Of a stretch of 64,000 bases of DNA, positions 37,301-48,085 are shown piece by piece. The stretch comes from Isoetes taiwanensis (Eukaryota > Streptophyta > Lycopodiopsida > Isoetales > Isoetaceae): contig JAJEKV010000010.1 of the NCBI GenBank assembly GCA_021234155.1, positions 20,918,833 through 20,982,832 of the forward strand, in the 5' to 3' direction. The notes beneath the pieces were generated by a model. It did no database searches, had not been told where the DNA came from, and saw only the letters and a list, made by a program, of their open reading frames with translations. Each line of letters begins with the position of its first letter. Position 1 is the first letter of the stretch. Position numbers and translations under genes: made by a program.

Positions 37301-38340
37301 AATTCAATGTCGTCATCCATGTCTTAGCAACGACCTTCCTTAACCCTTTGGTAGTATCTAAGGTAGAGGCTCCACCTATGAAGGTTCTTGTATAATTTTG
37401 TATCTTCTCTTTGATGGGACTTGTAAACAAGCTTTTGGGGGAAGGATGTCACCATTCTGATTTGAAATTATTGTTAGCAAACCAAGAAGGCTATTTAACA
37501 ATATAAATAAGGTTATATACCTTCGCTGCTGAGAATCTTTAGGAATGTTACTTTGGTCGACATCGTCACTGTTGTCTTTGTCCAGAACATTGAGAAATCC
37601 AAAAGTTTCATCATCAGGAAATTGAATTTCTGTAAGTTAGAGGGCATTGGTTAATATAGAAGTCAAATATCTTTGGTGCAAGCAAGTAGTTCAATGGTTA
37701 CTGACCTTCAGTACATGTTTCTTGGGCCTTGGCTTGTGTAAATAGCCTTCTCTCTTGTAGTTCGTCCCTTTCACACTGGTTTGAAAGTACTCACTTTTAA
37801 CCATAAAACTTGGAGGACAAAAGTAAATCGCTACTCCAAGCCTTTTGCTTTCAGAAAATCATTCATGTCATCTAGAAAGATATTTAACATTGAGCACATA
37901 TTTTTGAGTTTCATAACTGTAAACTGAATCAGCATATTGCACAAGGGCAAAGGCTTCTCTACATGCATGTACCTTCCTGTTCTTTATGCCCAAGGTCACA
38001 ACAAGCTGTTAAGATTCTCGGAAAGTCATAATGAAGTGCCAGTGAAACTTTGATGGAGAATGTACTTCCCTAGTATTTTCCTGGAGCTCTTCAACAACAA
38101 GTACATGGGCTGCTTCATAACCATCAGAAAGTGGAGAACCATTAGCTCCTAGCATTTTTTGCTACTGCTTCAAGATATGACATGCTCAAACATAACCTTT
38201 CAAACCATATGATCTGCTATATACAGTTATACAAGACAGTTGTAAACAGTTGCATCAAGACAGTTCTTTGGGAATTGAACCCAAATCCACCAGGAGAACC
38301 TTTATTTTATTTTTTCCTTCATTAAATACATCAAATACTG
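34356..38340. other. Non-coding stretch, copy B
   Basis: This matches 5,441-9,439, almost identical from 34,380 to 36,050. It has the same unassigned small frames at 35,809-36,042 and 36,282-36,689 and the 36-bp direct repeat near 36,518. No gene is assigned. Confidence 0.4.
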
Positions 38341-39630
38341 TGATCAATTCTTAGGGTATGAGGAGGCATACAATTCTTGCATCGGATTATGTATTCTCTT
38401 CTATATCCTACTTTCTTATCGTCCATTAGGAAATGGAATTCAAAAGATCCAGTCATCGACTCCAACAACCTTCTGCATTCTGATAGTGTTCATACCTCTT
38501 CCACATTGAAAGGTTGAATCTGATCATTGTCCATATGCACTAATTCTAATTCAATTAAAGGAGTCCTAATGCGATGTTCCTCCACTGCCTTCCAACACAA
38601 ACGACCATTTTCTTGTTGCCTTTTCTTTCTTTGAACAAAGGAATTGCAATATAAGGTCTGTTTTGGTAACCTGTACCTGAAAGATGCAATTCCACATTAT
38701 TTACTTCAAAACCACAATAGCAGAAACAAAAGCATGCATACCTGAATATGAAATCAAAACCACAATAGCAGAAACAAATGCATGCATACCTGAATATGAA
38801 ACTGGCCGAATCCACCTCACAAACAGTTGTTTGTCCACCTGTTTCATGGATCCGTTTTCTCCATTCTCCATGGAAAATCTGCTCAAGAGAGATTTCACTA
38901 AGATCTTGAAAAGTGTATGTCTGTGGTGCAATCCTGAACGTCTTCACATCTTTGAACAAATAAGCAAATACACTTATTGGAATAAAGGCTTTTGCCCCAG
39001 CTCGAACACCGACTCTTTTTGTCAAGAACCTTCTTACTTCCCCTGCTAATAAGCATCGAAATGCCATAACAACATGCATATTACTGATGCCTTTAGAAAT
39101 CTGAGATAGTGTAGGGCAGTCTACAAGCGTCAACTTTCCCAGCTTGCCATTTGATTTTGTGTAATGATATTTGTGGAACCAGACACCTTGATCCCTGAGA
39201 GAAGACAAAGAAATGTGGGAAATAACAAATGCCCGATAGCATGATGATGGACCTCCAAGACACTTGTAATGCTTTATGCTGGAACTGTATTCTTAAACTC
39301 AGAGGAACAAAGATAATTCACTTCAAGCTTTGGAAATGTAGAACTCTCTGCAATATCCTCCTCCATCATATCTTGAGGCCCATATGCATGCGCAACAACG
39401 ACCTCCTCTACACTTTTGCAGCCTTGACTAATCACAAAACCTAAGACATGTGCTTTCCAATGCTTTGTCAAATAATTTAGCTTTCTTTTTTTTACTGCAT
39501 GGCAATCGTGCTGTGCAGGCCTCATTGTCACCCAAGAACCCATAGAGACATTCAAATCGATCCATTCTCCATTTTCATCCTTCCCATTCCTTAGTGTAAC
39601 TTGATTAATTTGTGATTGCTTAGTAGCCAT
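38341..39630 (-). pseudogene. Unrecognised multi-exon gene, copy B
   Basis: This is the cleaner copy of the gene at 9,440-10,728. Start ATG 39,628-39,630. The first exon is open to about 39,277, then shifts one base and stays open to about 38,830, giving VWFHKYHYTKSNGKLGKLTL and CPTLSQISKGISNMHVVMAF, regions garbled in copy A. After the 48-bp tandem repeat, the exon with RQQENGRLCWKAVEEHRIRT resumes near 38,690, followed by the shared in-frame TGA near 38,490 and the segment ending PPHTLRIDHS. Further coding-like pieces lie at 38,000-38,130. The strand, order and codon pattern look genuinely coding; the product is unknown, perhaps a BAH-like chromatin protein. Confidence 0.55.
38706..38801. 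repeat. 48-bp tandem repeat x2, copy B
   Basis: Units start at 38,706 and 38,754 and differ by one base. Confidence 0.85.
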
Positions 39631-39906
39631 TATCTGTGCAAAGAACGAATACATCATTGAACTAAAAAGCCACTGAATATATTATACTATAGGGCTGAAA
39701 ATACTTATCTTCAATGACTACCAACATGTAATCTCAAGAGAGCAATCTGCACAATATCATGCAAATGCTCAATCCTAAATCAAATGAAATTGCAAAATAG
39801 CAGGCCCAGGATCACTCAAATCAGACATATGGGAATCAAAAGTTATGTGCAAACAAACTGAAACCTTAGGTGCCATCACCAGCGCCCTTCAGCTAAAACC
39901 CTGGTT

Positions 39907-40013
39907 GGGTGCGGCACCGAGACTTCCCGAGAGGTTACCCATCCCAGTACTATTCCGGCCCAAGCGCGCTTAACTTCGGAGTTGATGGGATCCGATGTGG
40001 TAGCGCTGGTATC
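39907..40013 (-). ncRNA. 5S rRNA-derived sequence, copy B
   Basis: The same truncated 5S as at 10,991-11,097, differing by one base in the A box (GCGCTTGGGC here, the usual plant form). The downstream sequence differs from copy A: AACCAGGGTTTTAGC instead of GGGGGTTTTT. Confidence 0.85.
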
Positions 40014-40419
40014 TGTTAAATGATTTGTGAATGTAGAAACAAGTTTCAAGCAATATGCTTGGCCAAGTAGTGCAGCCAAGAATTTGATCTTTGGGCGATA
40101 CATTGACTTCTCCCGAGAAAATATTGCCAACGCCTAGTAAGTGTCTATTTGCTATTTTTATTTAATGTAAGTATTCTGTAAGTTTAATTTTGTGCCACTT
40201 TCAATTTACAGCTCCCAAATTCACAAGCAAAGACTGTTGATCCAGTCATCTCCTGACAATGAAGCTGAGAATGACATGACTCTGGCTGAATCCTACTTGA
40301 AGAACAGGGTGAAGCCAGAGAAAAATGTTCAATATGTGTTTAATATGTTTTATATGCTTTAAAAATGTTGAAACTTATTGATATTTGGATGCCACGAGGA
40401 CATCCAAAAAATTTTATAT

Positions 40420-40940
40420 ATGACTTACCTCTTTTAATATATATGCCCTTACTGGAAATGTAACTTGGTCATAGTATCTTACTAGTAATAATGTAATGAT
40501 GTATATATACTATGGTACTAATGTATACATACCATGTAATAATGTATGCTATGAATGGAACATTGGAACCATGTAATACCATGTAATAATGTATACATTA
40601 TAGTACCATGTTCATATGAATACCATAAGAATGAATGTAATAACATTATATATTCTCATATGTTATATAATACCATTTGTAGGAGGATAATAATGAATAA
40701 TAATGAATAATAATAGAGATTTATTACCAAATATCATAACGAATTTGAGAATGAATAATAATGGTATTATAAGAATGAATGTTCATATGTTCATTTCTAA
40801 GAATGGAACAAGAATGAACATATGAGAACATATAATGGTTTGAACAAGAATGGATGTATGAGAATGACTTGAACAAGATGGTTTACATAAGAGAAAGAAT
40901 GGTTTATATATGAGAAAAGAATGGTTAAAGTATAAAATGC
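40420..40940. repeat. AT-rich low-complexity block, copy B
   Basis: The same AATGTA/GAATAATAATG repeats as at 11,500-12,020, nearly unchanged. Confidence 0.8.
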
Positions 40941-40972
40941 TACATTGAATGAATGAATGCATGTTCAATGGT

Positions 40973-41161
40973 TCACTTTGATGACTTGGATTGTTCAATT
41001 GCTGGCTTTGCACTTAGGCCTGCTAACTTGGCTGCTGACTTGTTTGTTGGCTTGCCTGCTGACTTCTTTGCTGATCTGGCTGCTGACTTGTCTGCTAGCT
41101 TACTTGCTGACTTACTAGCTGATTTGGCTGCTGACTTGGCTGCTGACTTGTTTGCTGGCTT
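40973..41161 (-). CDS. Lys/Ala/Ser-rich C-terminal exon (histone H1-tail-like)
   Basis: The minus strand is open for 62 codons to TGA at 40,973-40,975: KPANKSAAKSAAKSASKSAS, then KLADKSAARSAKKSAGKPTN, then KSAAKLAGLSAKPAIEQSKS. A CAG acceptor-like triplet precedes the first AAG. Such KSAAK repeats are characteristic of linker-histone or other DNA-binding basic tails. No globular H1 domain was found within reach upstream on the minus strand (41,162-42,000), so this would be a terminal exon or a stranded fragment. A simple 15-bp minisatellite (TTGGCTGCTGACTTG) giving this peptide by chance is the alternative. Confidence 0.4.
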   Translation of the reverse strand, partial: KPANKSAAKSAAKSASKSASKLADKSAARSAKKSAGKPTNKSAAKLAGLSAKPAIEQSKSSK

Positions 41162-41439
41162 CTGACATGGACAACAAATCTGTCGATCCTCTAAAATTGG
41201 TTACGGATCAAACGTTCCGGAGGCTGGGAAAAAGTGGCGAGGTTGAAAAAAAAAGTGATGGGTGAGAGGACGTCACGATGAAAGTACGTCAGCACCCGTT
41301 AATCACCCTATGTCGTGCACTACCGAATTGTACACCACCAATAAAAAAAGACCCCCTAAAACAATCATCTTAATAGTGCCAATTTCACATCACCACTCCT
41401 TACTTAAACTCCATGTCTTAGCTAGTACATCTGCTTCTT

Positions 41440-41609
41440 AGAGCCATTAAATGTAAATATAATCCATATGGTATTTTCCTGTGCTCTTCGCATCAAATGT
41501 GTAACATAGTTACTACCAAAAGATAGAGCCATTAAATGTAAATGTAATCCATATGGTATTTTCCTATGCCCTTCACATCAAATGTAGAACATAGGTACTA
41601 CCAAAAGAT
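41440..41609. repeat. 85-bp tandem repeat x2, copy B
   Basis: The same structure as at 12,521-12,690. Confidence 0.85.
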
Positions 41610-42619
41610 AACATCCTTATATCACTGCACATGCTTCTTATAGTCATTAAATATGCACAGTACTTCATAGCCACTTTTCACCTTGTCGTCGTACATAATC
41701 CCTCAAACGTTTTGGGACCATTATTACTTGAACAAGTATCAAGTGTAACAAGTGTACCATAATAATAAAAAAAAGGGGACCTTTAAAAATATGTTCAAAC
41801 AGACTTTTACCCTTCATGGACATTTGCAAAGACCATTTCCGGCCAATATGTAGCCTTAAGCCAAAACAAGTGTAAATTTTGACCTACGCCTTAAAATGAT
41901 TAACATTTAGCAAAGCAAAAGAATCACGAACTTCTAACGAATAACAATTTCCTTTTGTCAATCAAATTATGGTTTTCAGTCAAATATCTAGCTTATAACA
42001 GCAGGTATTTACCAATAAACAAAGGAGTACAATTATTTCCCGGTCTATCATTTATTACCATGGGATCCAATTGCGGGTCTTTGACCCATATTGGAGGAAA
42101 GAATGCAAGTGTAACAACCATGGCCCATTTACTGTCATTCTATTTTAGCAACATCCTTGCACTTGCGCATGCACTTCTATCTAGAGAATAAAACAAAAAT
42201 AACAACGTACTAAGAAAGAAAATATCAAAGAAACAACAAAAGAGAATGAGTACTTGACAAGAATAGAATGACTGCACTTCCCAGGGTAAAAACAATCCAA
42301 TTTTTGGCATACAATAGAATTTCATCTAAATGTTGCAAATGTACCCAAATCGAGGTCTTTTCTGCCATTATTGTACCTTCATTAAGCAGATATACATGAG
42401 GAAAACAATTAGCGGCAAGGTTCTTGGACTTAGAATATTGCAACAACTTATACGGACTGATCTATCCGCCAATTATGTGTTGATCCCAAGCATTCATCCT
42501 TAAACTGTCTCCTCTAGCTTGCTGGAACAACTCCTCATAACTTATTCCATTAGACCAAAGCGCTCCTTTCTTGTAAGTATATATGTAAGTGTGCAAAAAC
42601 CTTATCATTATAGTCCAGG

Positions 42620-43590
42620 CCACAAGAATGGAATTTAGATTGCTTCCACATAAAAGTGAGGAGGAGATGAAGCATTGACACATGAAGATGAACATGTGAT
42701 TTGGTTGCTATTTATGTACACATGGGATTGCATTTGAGGCGGGGCTTCATTTCCCTTGAGGACATTGCGGCATTTTCTCATGCTAGGCTGTGGTGTGGAT
42801 CTTCTTGGCAACACAATAGCCCCAACAACAAAATTCTTTTCATCTCTCCTCCATCAAAACAATTTTCCAACTTTGGATCAGTGGCATCAGCAGTTTGTCC
42901 TCTTCATGCTTTTGCCATATCCACTCCAACAGAACTTGCTCCCAATTATATCTAACACCTTCCTTCCGGATCCACCTCGGGCTAATATCCGGCAGTAAAC
43001 ATCAGATTTGTCACTTGCTTTACCGGTGTATACCAGCTCGGGGGCGATGTATCGAATGTACACCTTACGGTCATGCTTTGCTCTGTTTTGTCATAATCAA
43101 GAGCTTGGCTAGGCCAAAGTCACCTAAATGTGCTCACGAAATTCTTGTCAAAGCGAGGAACATTGGATGCTTTCACATCTCACGTGCCGCGATCTTTTTG
43201 CTCCCATCACGTATGGAGATAAGCAAGCCCATACGCAACTCCCAAGAGTATGTCATGGCTGATTTGCCATGGAAGAATGTTGCGAGGTGCTAAATAGGTA
43301 GTTATCAAGCTGCCGTTGGGCATGTAATCATAGACCAAAAGCAGTTTTCCTTTTTGTGTGGCACCACCTGTGAGACTCTCGGAAGATTCCGATGCCTCGG
43401 ATGGCTTATCACGAAGAAAGTTACGCAACCAATTGCGGTTCTTTTACAGTCGTCTCTTGAAAGAGAACCTTCACGGACTCTTTGTATTACCATCTGCCGG
43501 TACTCCTCTGTAAACTTTCCCAAATCCTCCCTTGCCAAGCATCTTATATCTTTTGTGCTGAAATTCCTGGTGGCTGCCTTTGGTTGTGTG
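42620..43590 (-). pseudogene. L-type lectin receptor kinase, kinase half, copy B (many frameshifts)
   Basis: Recognisable pieces on the minus strand: KGKLLLVYDYMPNGSL and GVAYGLAYLHT (subdomains V-VI), DVKASNV (catalytic loop), GDFGLAKL followed by LDYD, and the C-terminal region near 42,760. Frame breaks are frequent and mostly at different places from copy A. The immediate left flank of the hAT-like insert here keeps GGTTGTGTG, showing the target duplication. Confidence 0.75.
43583..43590. repeat. Left target-site duplication of the hAT-like element, copy B
   Basis: GTTGTGTG directly before the CATAGTTGG terminus. The identical octamer follows the right terminus at 44,770-44,777. Confidence 0.75.
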
Positions 43591-44769
43591 CATAGTTGGG
43601 AGTTAGCGGTTAGTAGTTAGCTAACGGCTAGCGGGAAAATAACGTATAGCGAGTTATTACGGAGGTGATAACGAGTTATCTATTCCCAAAAAACATTCGA
43701 ATTTTAACAATTTGAAACTTGTTTTTACTAACTTCGAATCTGCTGAATTCAAATATGCAATCAGAATTCTCAAACACCTACTCTAACCTACTAAAACTTG
43801 ACAATAATGCCCATACCTGTATTGTCTTATTTGAATTCGGTCTATGTCCTTGAATATCCATCTTTTCCTGCAATGGAGGCCCACATCTACCAACATGTTT
43901 ACTTAAAGGGCAGCATTAACTAAATAAACTTAATTCTTACATTAACAATCCAAAAGTTACATATGTCTTTGAGATTATATGTTCCCACATTGAGTCTGAA
44001 ACAGTAAACATTACTATAACAAATTAAAACATTAATCTGCTCATTTGTGAAGAATCAAGCATCAGCCTTGACGAAAGTGTTTGTAGATTTGGCCATGGAG
44101 GATTATTTTTCTAATCTGCTGCCTGCCTTTGTTCGGGCTTCCGAACTGCAGAGCTTCTAAGAATCAGTCAGCGTTAAGGCCATAAAGTATGCAGCAGATT
44201 CTGTGCTTGCACTCTACCCTAGAACAAATGAAGAAAAGAAAATCCGACCAAGCTGAATTTGAGACCTGGTAACTCACCCTGGAACAAAGTTATAAGAAAT
44301 CGATCTGGAAGAATGTTGGACTCCCTGTGGCAAAGCTGACATGACTCCATTAGCAAGCATTGGCCGCTCAGATGGATATGGAAATCCGTCAGATGAATGC
44401 CAGGTAATCAAGCAAAGAGGAGGAGTAGACCATCAAATCAAATGACTGTGCAACCGGAATGGATTGGATGAACCCAAAACCAGAAACAAGATCGATTTAT
44501 GCTAAGAGACCCAAAACCAGAAATAGGCAAACCGGTTCTTACCTGGGCTGGTGATCTTCGACCAAAACGACCGGATTGATGCTCCAGAAGACCTTAACCG
44601 GATTTGCAGGCCGGAGCAGACGCGAGGAACACAGGGAAATTTGTTTTGGGGGGAAAAAATGGGTCTATTTTTTTTCTGGCGAAACTCATACACGTTATTT
44701 CTCGTTACATTTTTTAATCACGGATAACGCGTTAGCAAATTGGGGCTAACGCGTTATCTGCCAACTATG
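43591..44769. mobile_element. hAT-like non-autonomous DNA transposon in the lectin kinase, copy B
   Basis: 1,179 bp, with termini CATAGTTGGGAG and the inverse of CATAGTTGGCAG, flanked by the perfect 8-bp duplication GTTGTGTG. Its position in the receptor gene is the same as in copy A, so the insertion is older than the duplication. No transposase frame. Confidence 0.8.
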
Positions 44770-45746
44770 GTTGTGTGTATGTGAATTTGGTGATAGGCAG
44801 CCGAATTTCTTCATTAGAGCCTTCCATTTTCCTCCTTTTGTAGCATACGCATCCTGCAGCCAGCAATGAACTGAAAATGAGTGCAGCAATGAGAGCAGCT
44901 ACCACCGGCACAAGTATGCTGCTTTTCTTTTTTACATCTCGCTTAGCCCGCGGTGGAACAGCAATTGAGGTGATAGAATTTGAGACACTAAAGTTCCATG
45001 CGTATAACCTGTGCAACTCAAAGTCATTAGCTCCTGTTGCAGCAGAAAATCCTACATACATGGCATCCTGAATCACTTTGCTGAGGTCAACTTCCAAGCT
45101 GAGTATTATAGTCTCTGGTTTTGTTGTATTCCTTGATAATCTGACTTGGAGTAAATTGCTTGCCGCCATGTAGTCTATCCATGCTGTCAGAGTAAGATTT
45201 TTACTTAACTTCAAGTCGTCTGGTGGAACTGCAGTTACTAGAGATGTTAAGTTATTCACGTCTATTCCAATATGTGCTTCAGCTGGGTCATAAAACTCAG
45301 CATTTTGAAAAGTATCAAATTCCACCGCAAGCAAATGGTTTCTTGAGTCCCCGTTTAAGGATGAATTGAGAAGCCCGAGAAAAGATCCACTGCTATTTGC
45401 AGGCGGGGCTGTATTATTGGGGGTTATAATGAAGGCCATGCCATCTGCTGGATAATAGCCTGTAATATATTGCACAATTTGAAATGTGAAGGAAGTGCTA
45501 AAAGGAAAGAAGCTGGCTGGAGTTTGTTGAATCCAGCAGGTGCACTGGATCAGTGTAGTATACACGCGAAGTGCTGAATTGATCATTCAATGATGAAAGC
45601 TCGATGTGGTCAGAACGCTGGACTGCGGCGCCCCAATGAATGATCAAATTTTGATGTTCAGAATCGAGGCTACTAAGGGAGAAGTTTTGTGATTGGGCAA
45701 GCAGTGGAAGGAGGAGGAAGAGCAAAAGGCGAAGCCTTGGATACAT
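44770..45746 (-). pseudogene. L-type lectin receptor kinase, lectin half, copy B (one frameshift)
   Basis: Identical in layout to 15,851-16,826: signal peptide from ATG 45,746, legume-lectin domain with AVEFDTFQN and HIGIDVN, membrane helix, KRRK, FTYTQ. One extra A in an A-run at 45,500-45,503 (three A in copy A at 16,581-16,583) shifts the frame after about 80 residues. Since the rest of the exon is almost identical between copies, a homopolymer read error is as likely as a true null mutation. Confidence 0.85.
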
Positions 45747-46130
45747 GATGGGCTGCTTCAATCCTGTAACATCCAAATGATCGACTGTAAAGTGGAATCA
45801 ATTTATCTTGTCTCCAAACACTTGGCCTTTAGCCACAATTTCAATTTCACAGGTTTCTTCTGCTCTGGCAATAACTTGTGTGCCAATGCTCAATGTGTGC
45901 AACTCTGTACATCTAAAATGGCCAAGGTCAATCCACATAAATGCTTCCGTGCTGACATGGCAAGATGTTGAACCAGGTTATTCTAGAATTTAAGTTTTGT
46001 CCATAAGATTGTGCGGATAAGGATGCTTTCTGACCATTAACTTGGCAGGAAAGTTTCCATTGGCTTGGACTCTAAATATGGGCGTCCGTTCTTGGGCTTG
46101 TGTAACGGACCTGGCCTCTTGATGGGGCAG

Positions 46131-46152
46131 CATGCGTATTTAAATACGCATG
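46131..46152. promoter_or_regulatory. 22-bp palindrome with TATA-like core, copy B
   Basis: The same palindrome as at 17,213-17,234, followed here by alternating CATGCATG/GTGCGTGC runs that include RY-type CATGCATG motifs. Confidence 0.4.
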
Positions 46153-48085
46153 TATACATGCATGGCATGCATGCGTGCGTGCATGCATGTGTAGAGAGCT
46201 TAAAAGCAAGGGTTTTCTTGTGTTCTTGAGAAGGAGCCTTGCAAAGCTTTTGTAGGAGGCCAGAGACAAATTGCAGAGCATAGAAGGATTCTGTTGGAGA
46301 CACCAAAGAGTCAAGAGCTTGGAGATCACATCAAGAACGGCATCAAACATCTTCTTACAGGTGGGGTTTTGTTGAGTTAATCTGAGGTACATGGGCTGAT
46401 ATCATTGGATTTATGCATGAATTGATAAGAAGGTTTGGCTATGTATGTTCGAGAAAGTATGACATGCAGAAACATCCAGAGGAACGAAAGATGGAATAGA
46501 AGCTAATCTAGATGCATGGTAATTCCTAAAAGAGCCTGGAGTAGGCCGAAATTGATGCAGGAGGAATCTAGTTGAGAAGTTATGGGCTGCAACAACGTTT
46601 TTTTCATGCAACAGACGGAATCATCGCCGACGGAGCCAGAAGATCTGGAAACATCCCGATATGACATGGAACAGGTCGATTTGGGCATTAGAACCCCGAT
46701 GCATTGTGGGCAGCTCCGAAAAGTTGCAACCCGGTCTGTAACCCGATCTGTTTGTTGGTTGTTTCGTTGTTTTATTTGTCCTTTTCCTTGATGTCTTGTT
46801 AACAAATGTCGTGTACACCTTAAATAAAGTTATAAGAAGTGGAGAAATAAATATACAAGGAGTATAAGGGAAAGTATGGAAGTACAAGGGCAGGGATCCA
46901 GCACAGACTATCCACAATAGATGCAGGAGATAGGTCTGATTTGATTATTAGTTATTTAAGTATGCTTTGTTGAATTAAACAAGATAAGGTCCTAAAGTAA
47001 CATGAGGCATTGAACGAGTGGTTCCTGGAGATGGGGTCTGGTTTTATGGTAAGTTGGCAGAGGCTATATTCAGTTGCGGTCATGAGGTCCTGTGGATTTT
47101 CAAGCCAGAAGTGCAAGATTTGGAGTTTCCACATTATTAAGACGCATTAATAAATCTTAAGCTATGGAAAGTGGGTTTTTAATTAGAATATTAAAAAACC
47201 TTAGCTAACAATGGTTAAAAAAGAAATAGATGTTGGAACTTTGGAGATCTGGAGAAGTTGGGCCGGGAGAGCAATATGAGATATGTGGAGTGTCCAGATG
47301 AGGCTATGGCATGGAGCACTGATAGTCTAAGTGTATACATGTAAGTTTCTAAGTTGTTGCATTGTATTTTATCAAAGGCATCATAGCTAATGGATTATTC
47401 CCATGGGAGAATGGTTATGAGGCAAGTATTGCATTGTGTGGATTGGTAGTATCTTTCCTTGTTCAGCAAAGTACGTAGGCGTCGGAGCTACATCAATGAT
47501 AGCCATGCTTGCGACTTCATCGACGTGATTAGATTGTGATCATCACCCGTGTCAGTAAGTTTAGCTACTCCGACATGGTATTGGATGAGAATTATATGTA
47601 AGAAGTATGGTAAGTTACTATGACCAATGGATTTATCAGAAGCTAATGTGGAATTGCATTCCTTAATGGGGGGAATCGCCTTAGCGTAAGCTGTAAGTAT
47701 TGTGAAAATGCTAAGTATGAGATATACTTCTATGTCATTGTAGGGTTCATTGGGAAAGCTACTTCAACAGGTATGGGCAACCTCGACAACGGTATGATCT
47801 AGGCACATGTATAGGGAATATTCTAATGAACTTCACATGTATTGGTCTTTGCATTGTTCCACTGTTGTCTTGGTATTTGATCATGTCTATTGGAACCTCC
47901 GGGGTCGGGCTTCTAGGTTCGGTGGCCTAGGTTGCTTCGGCATGCTCATGTTCATCTCTGATTCTCTGTGGTATTCTTATACTCTGTGACACCGGGCGTA
48001 GTTCTCCTGGCAGGGATTGCTACGTCAGTCAACTCTTGTGAACTCCCATGGTAAGAGGTGTGCCAGACGTGGGCTGAGAGGGTAT

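Larger units (their letters stand above)
28883..48085 (+). repeat. Segmental duplication, copy B
   Basis: This is the second direct copy of the ~19.3-kb block. It carries the same order of transposase-like gene, H+-ATPase fragment, minus-strand unknown gene, 5S-derived segment, low-complexity DNA and lectin receptor kinase. Copy B has about 34 bp near 32,788-32,821 that copy A lacks at about 3,903, a shorter sequence at 46,153-46,215, and one extra A in the lectin exon at 45,500-45,503. Patches 29,340-31,270 and 33,560-34,370 look degraded here while some matching parts of copy A read cleanly, and the reverse holds at 40,970-41,165. Confidence 0.95.
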
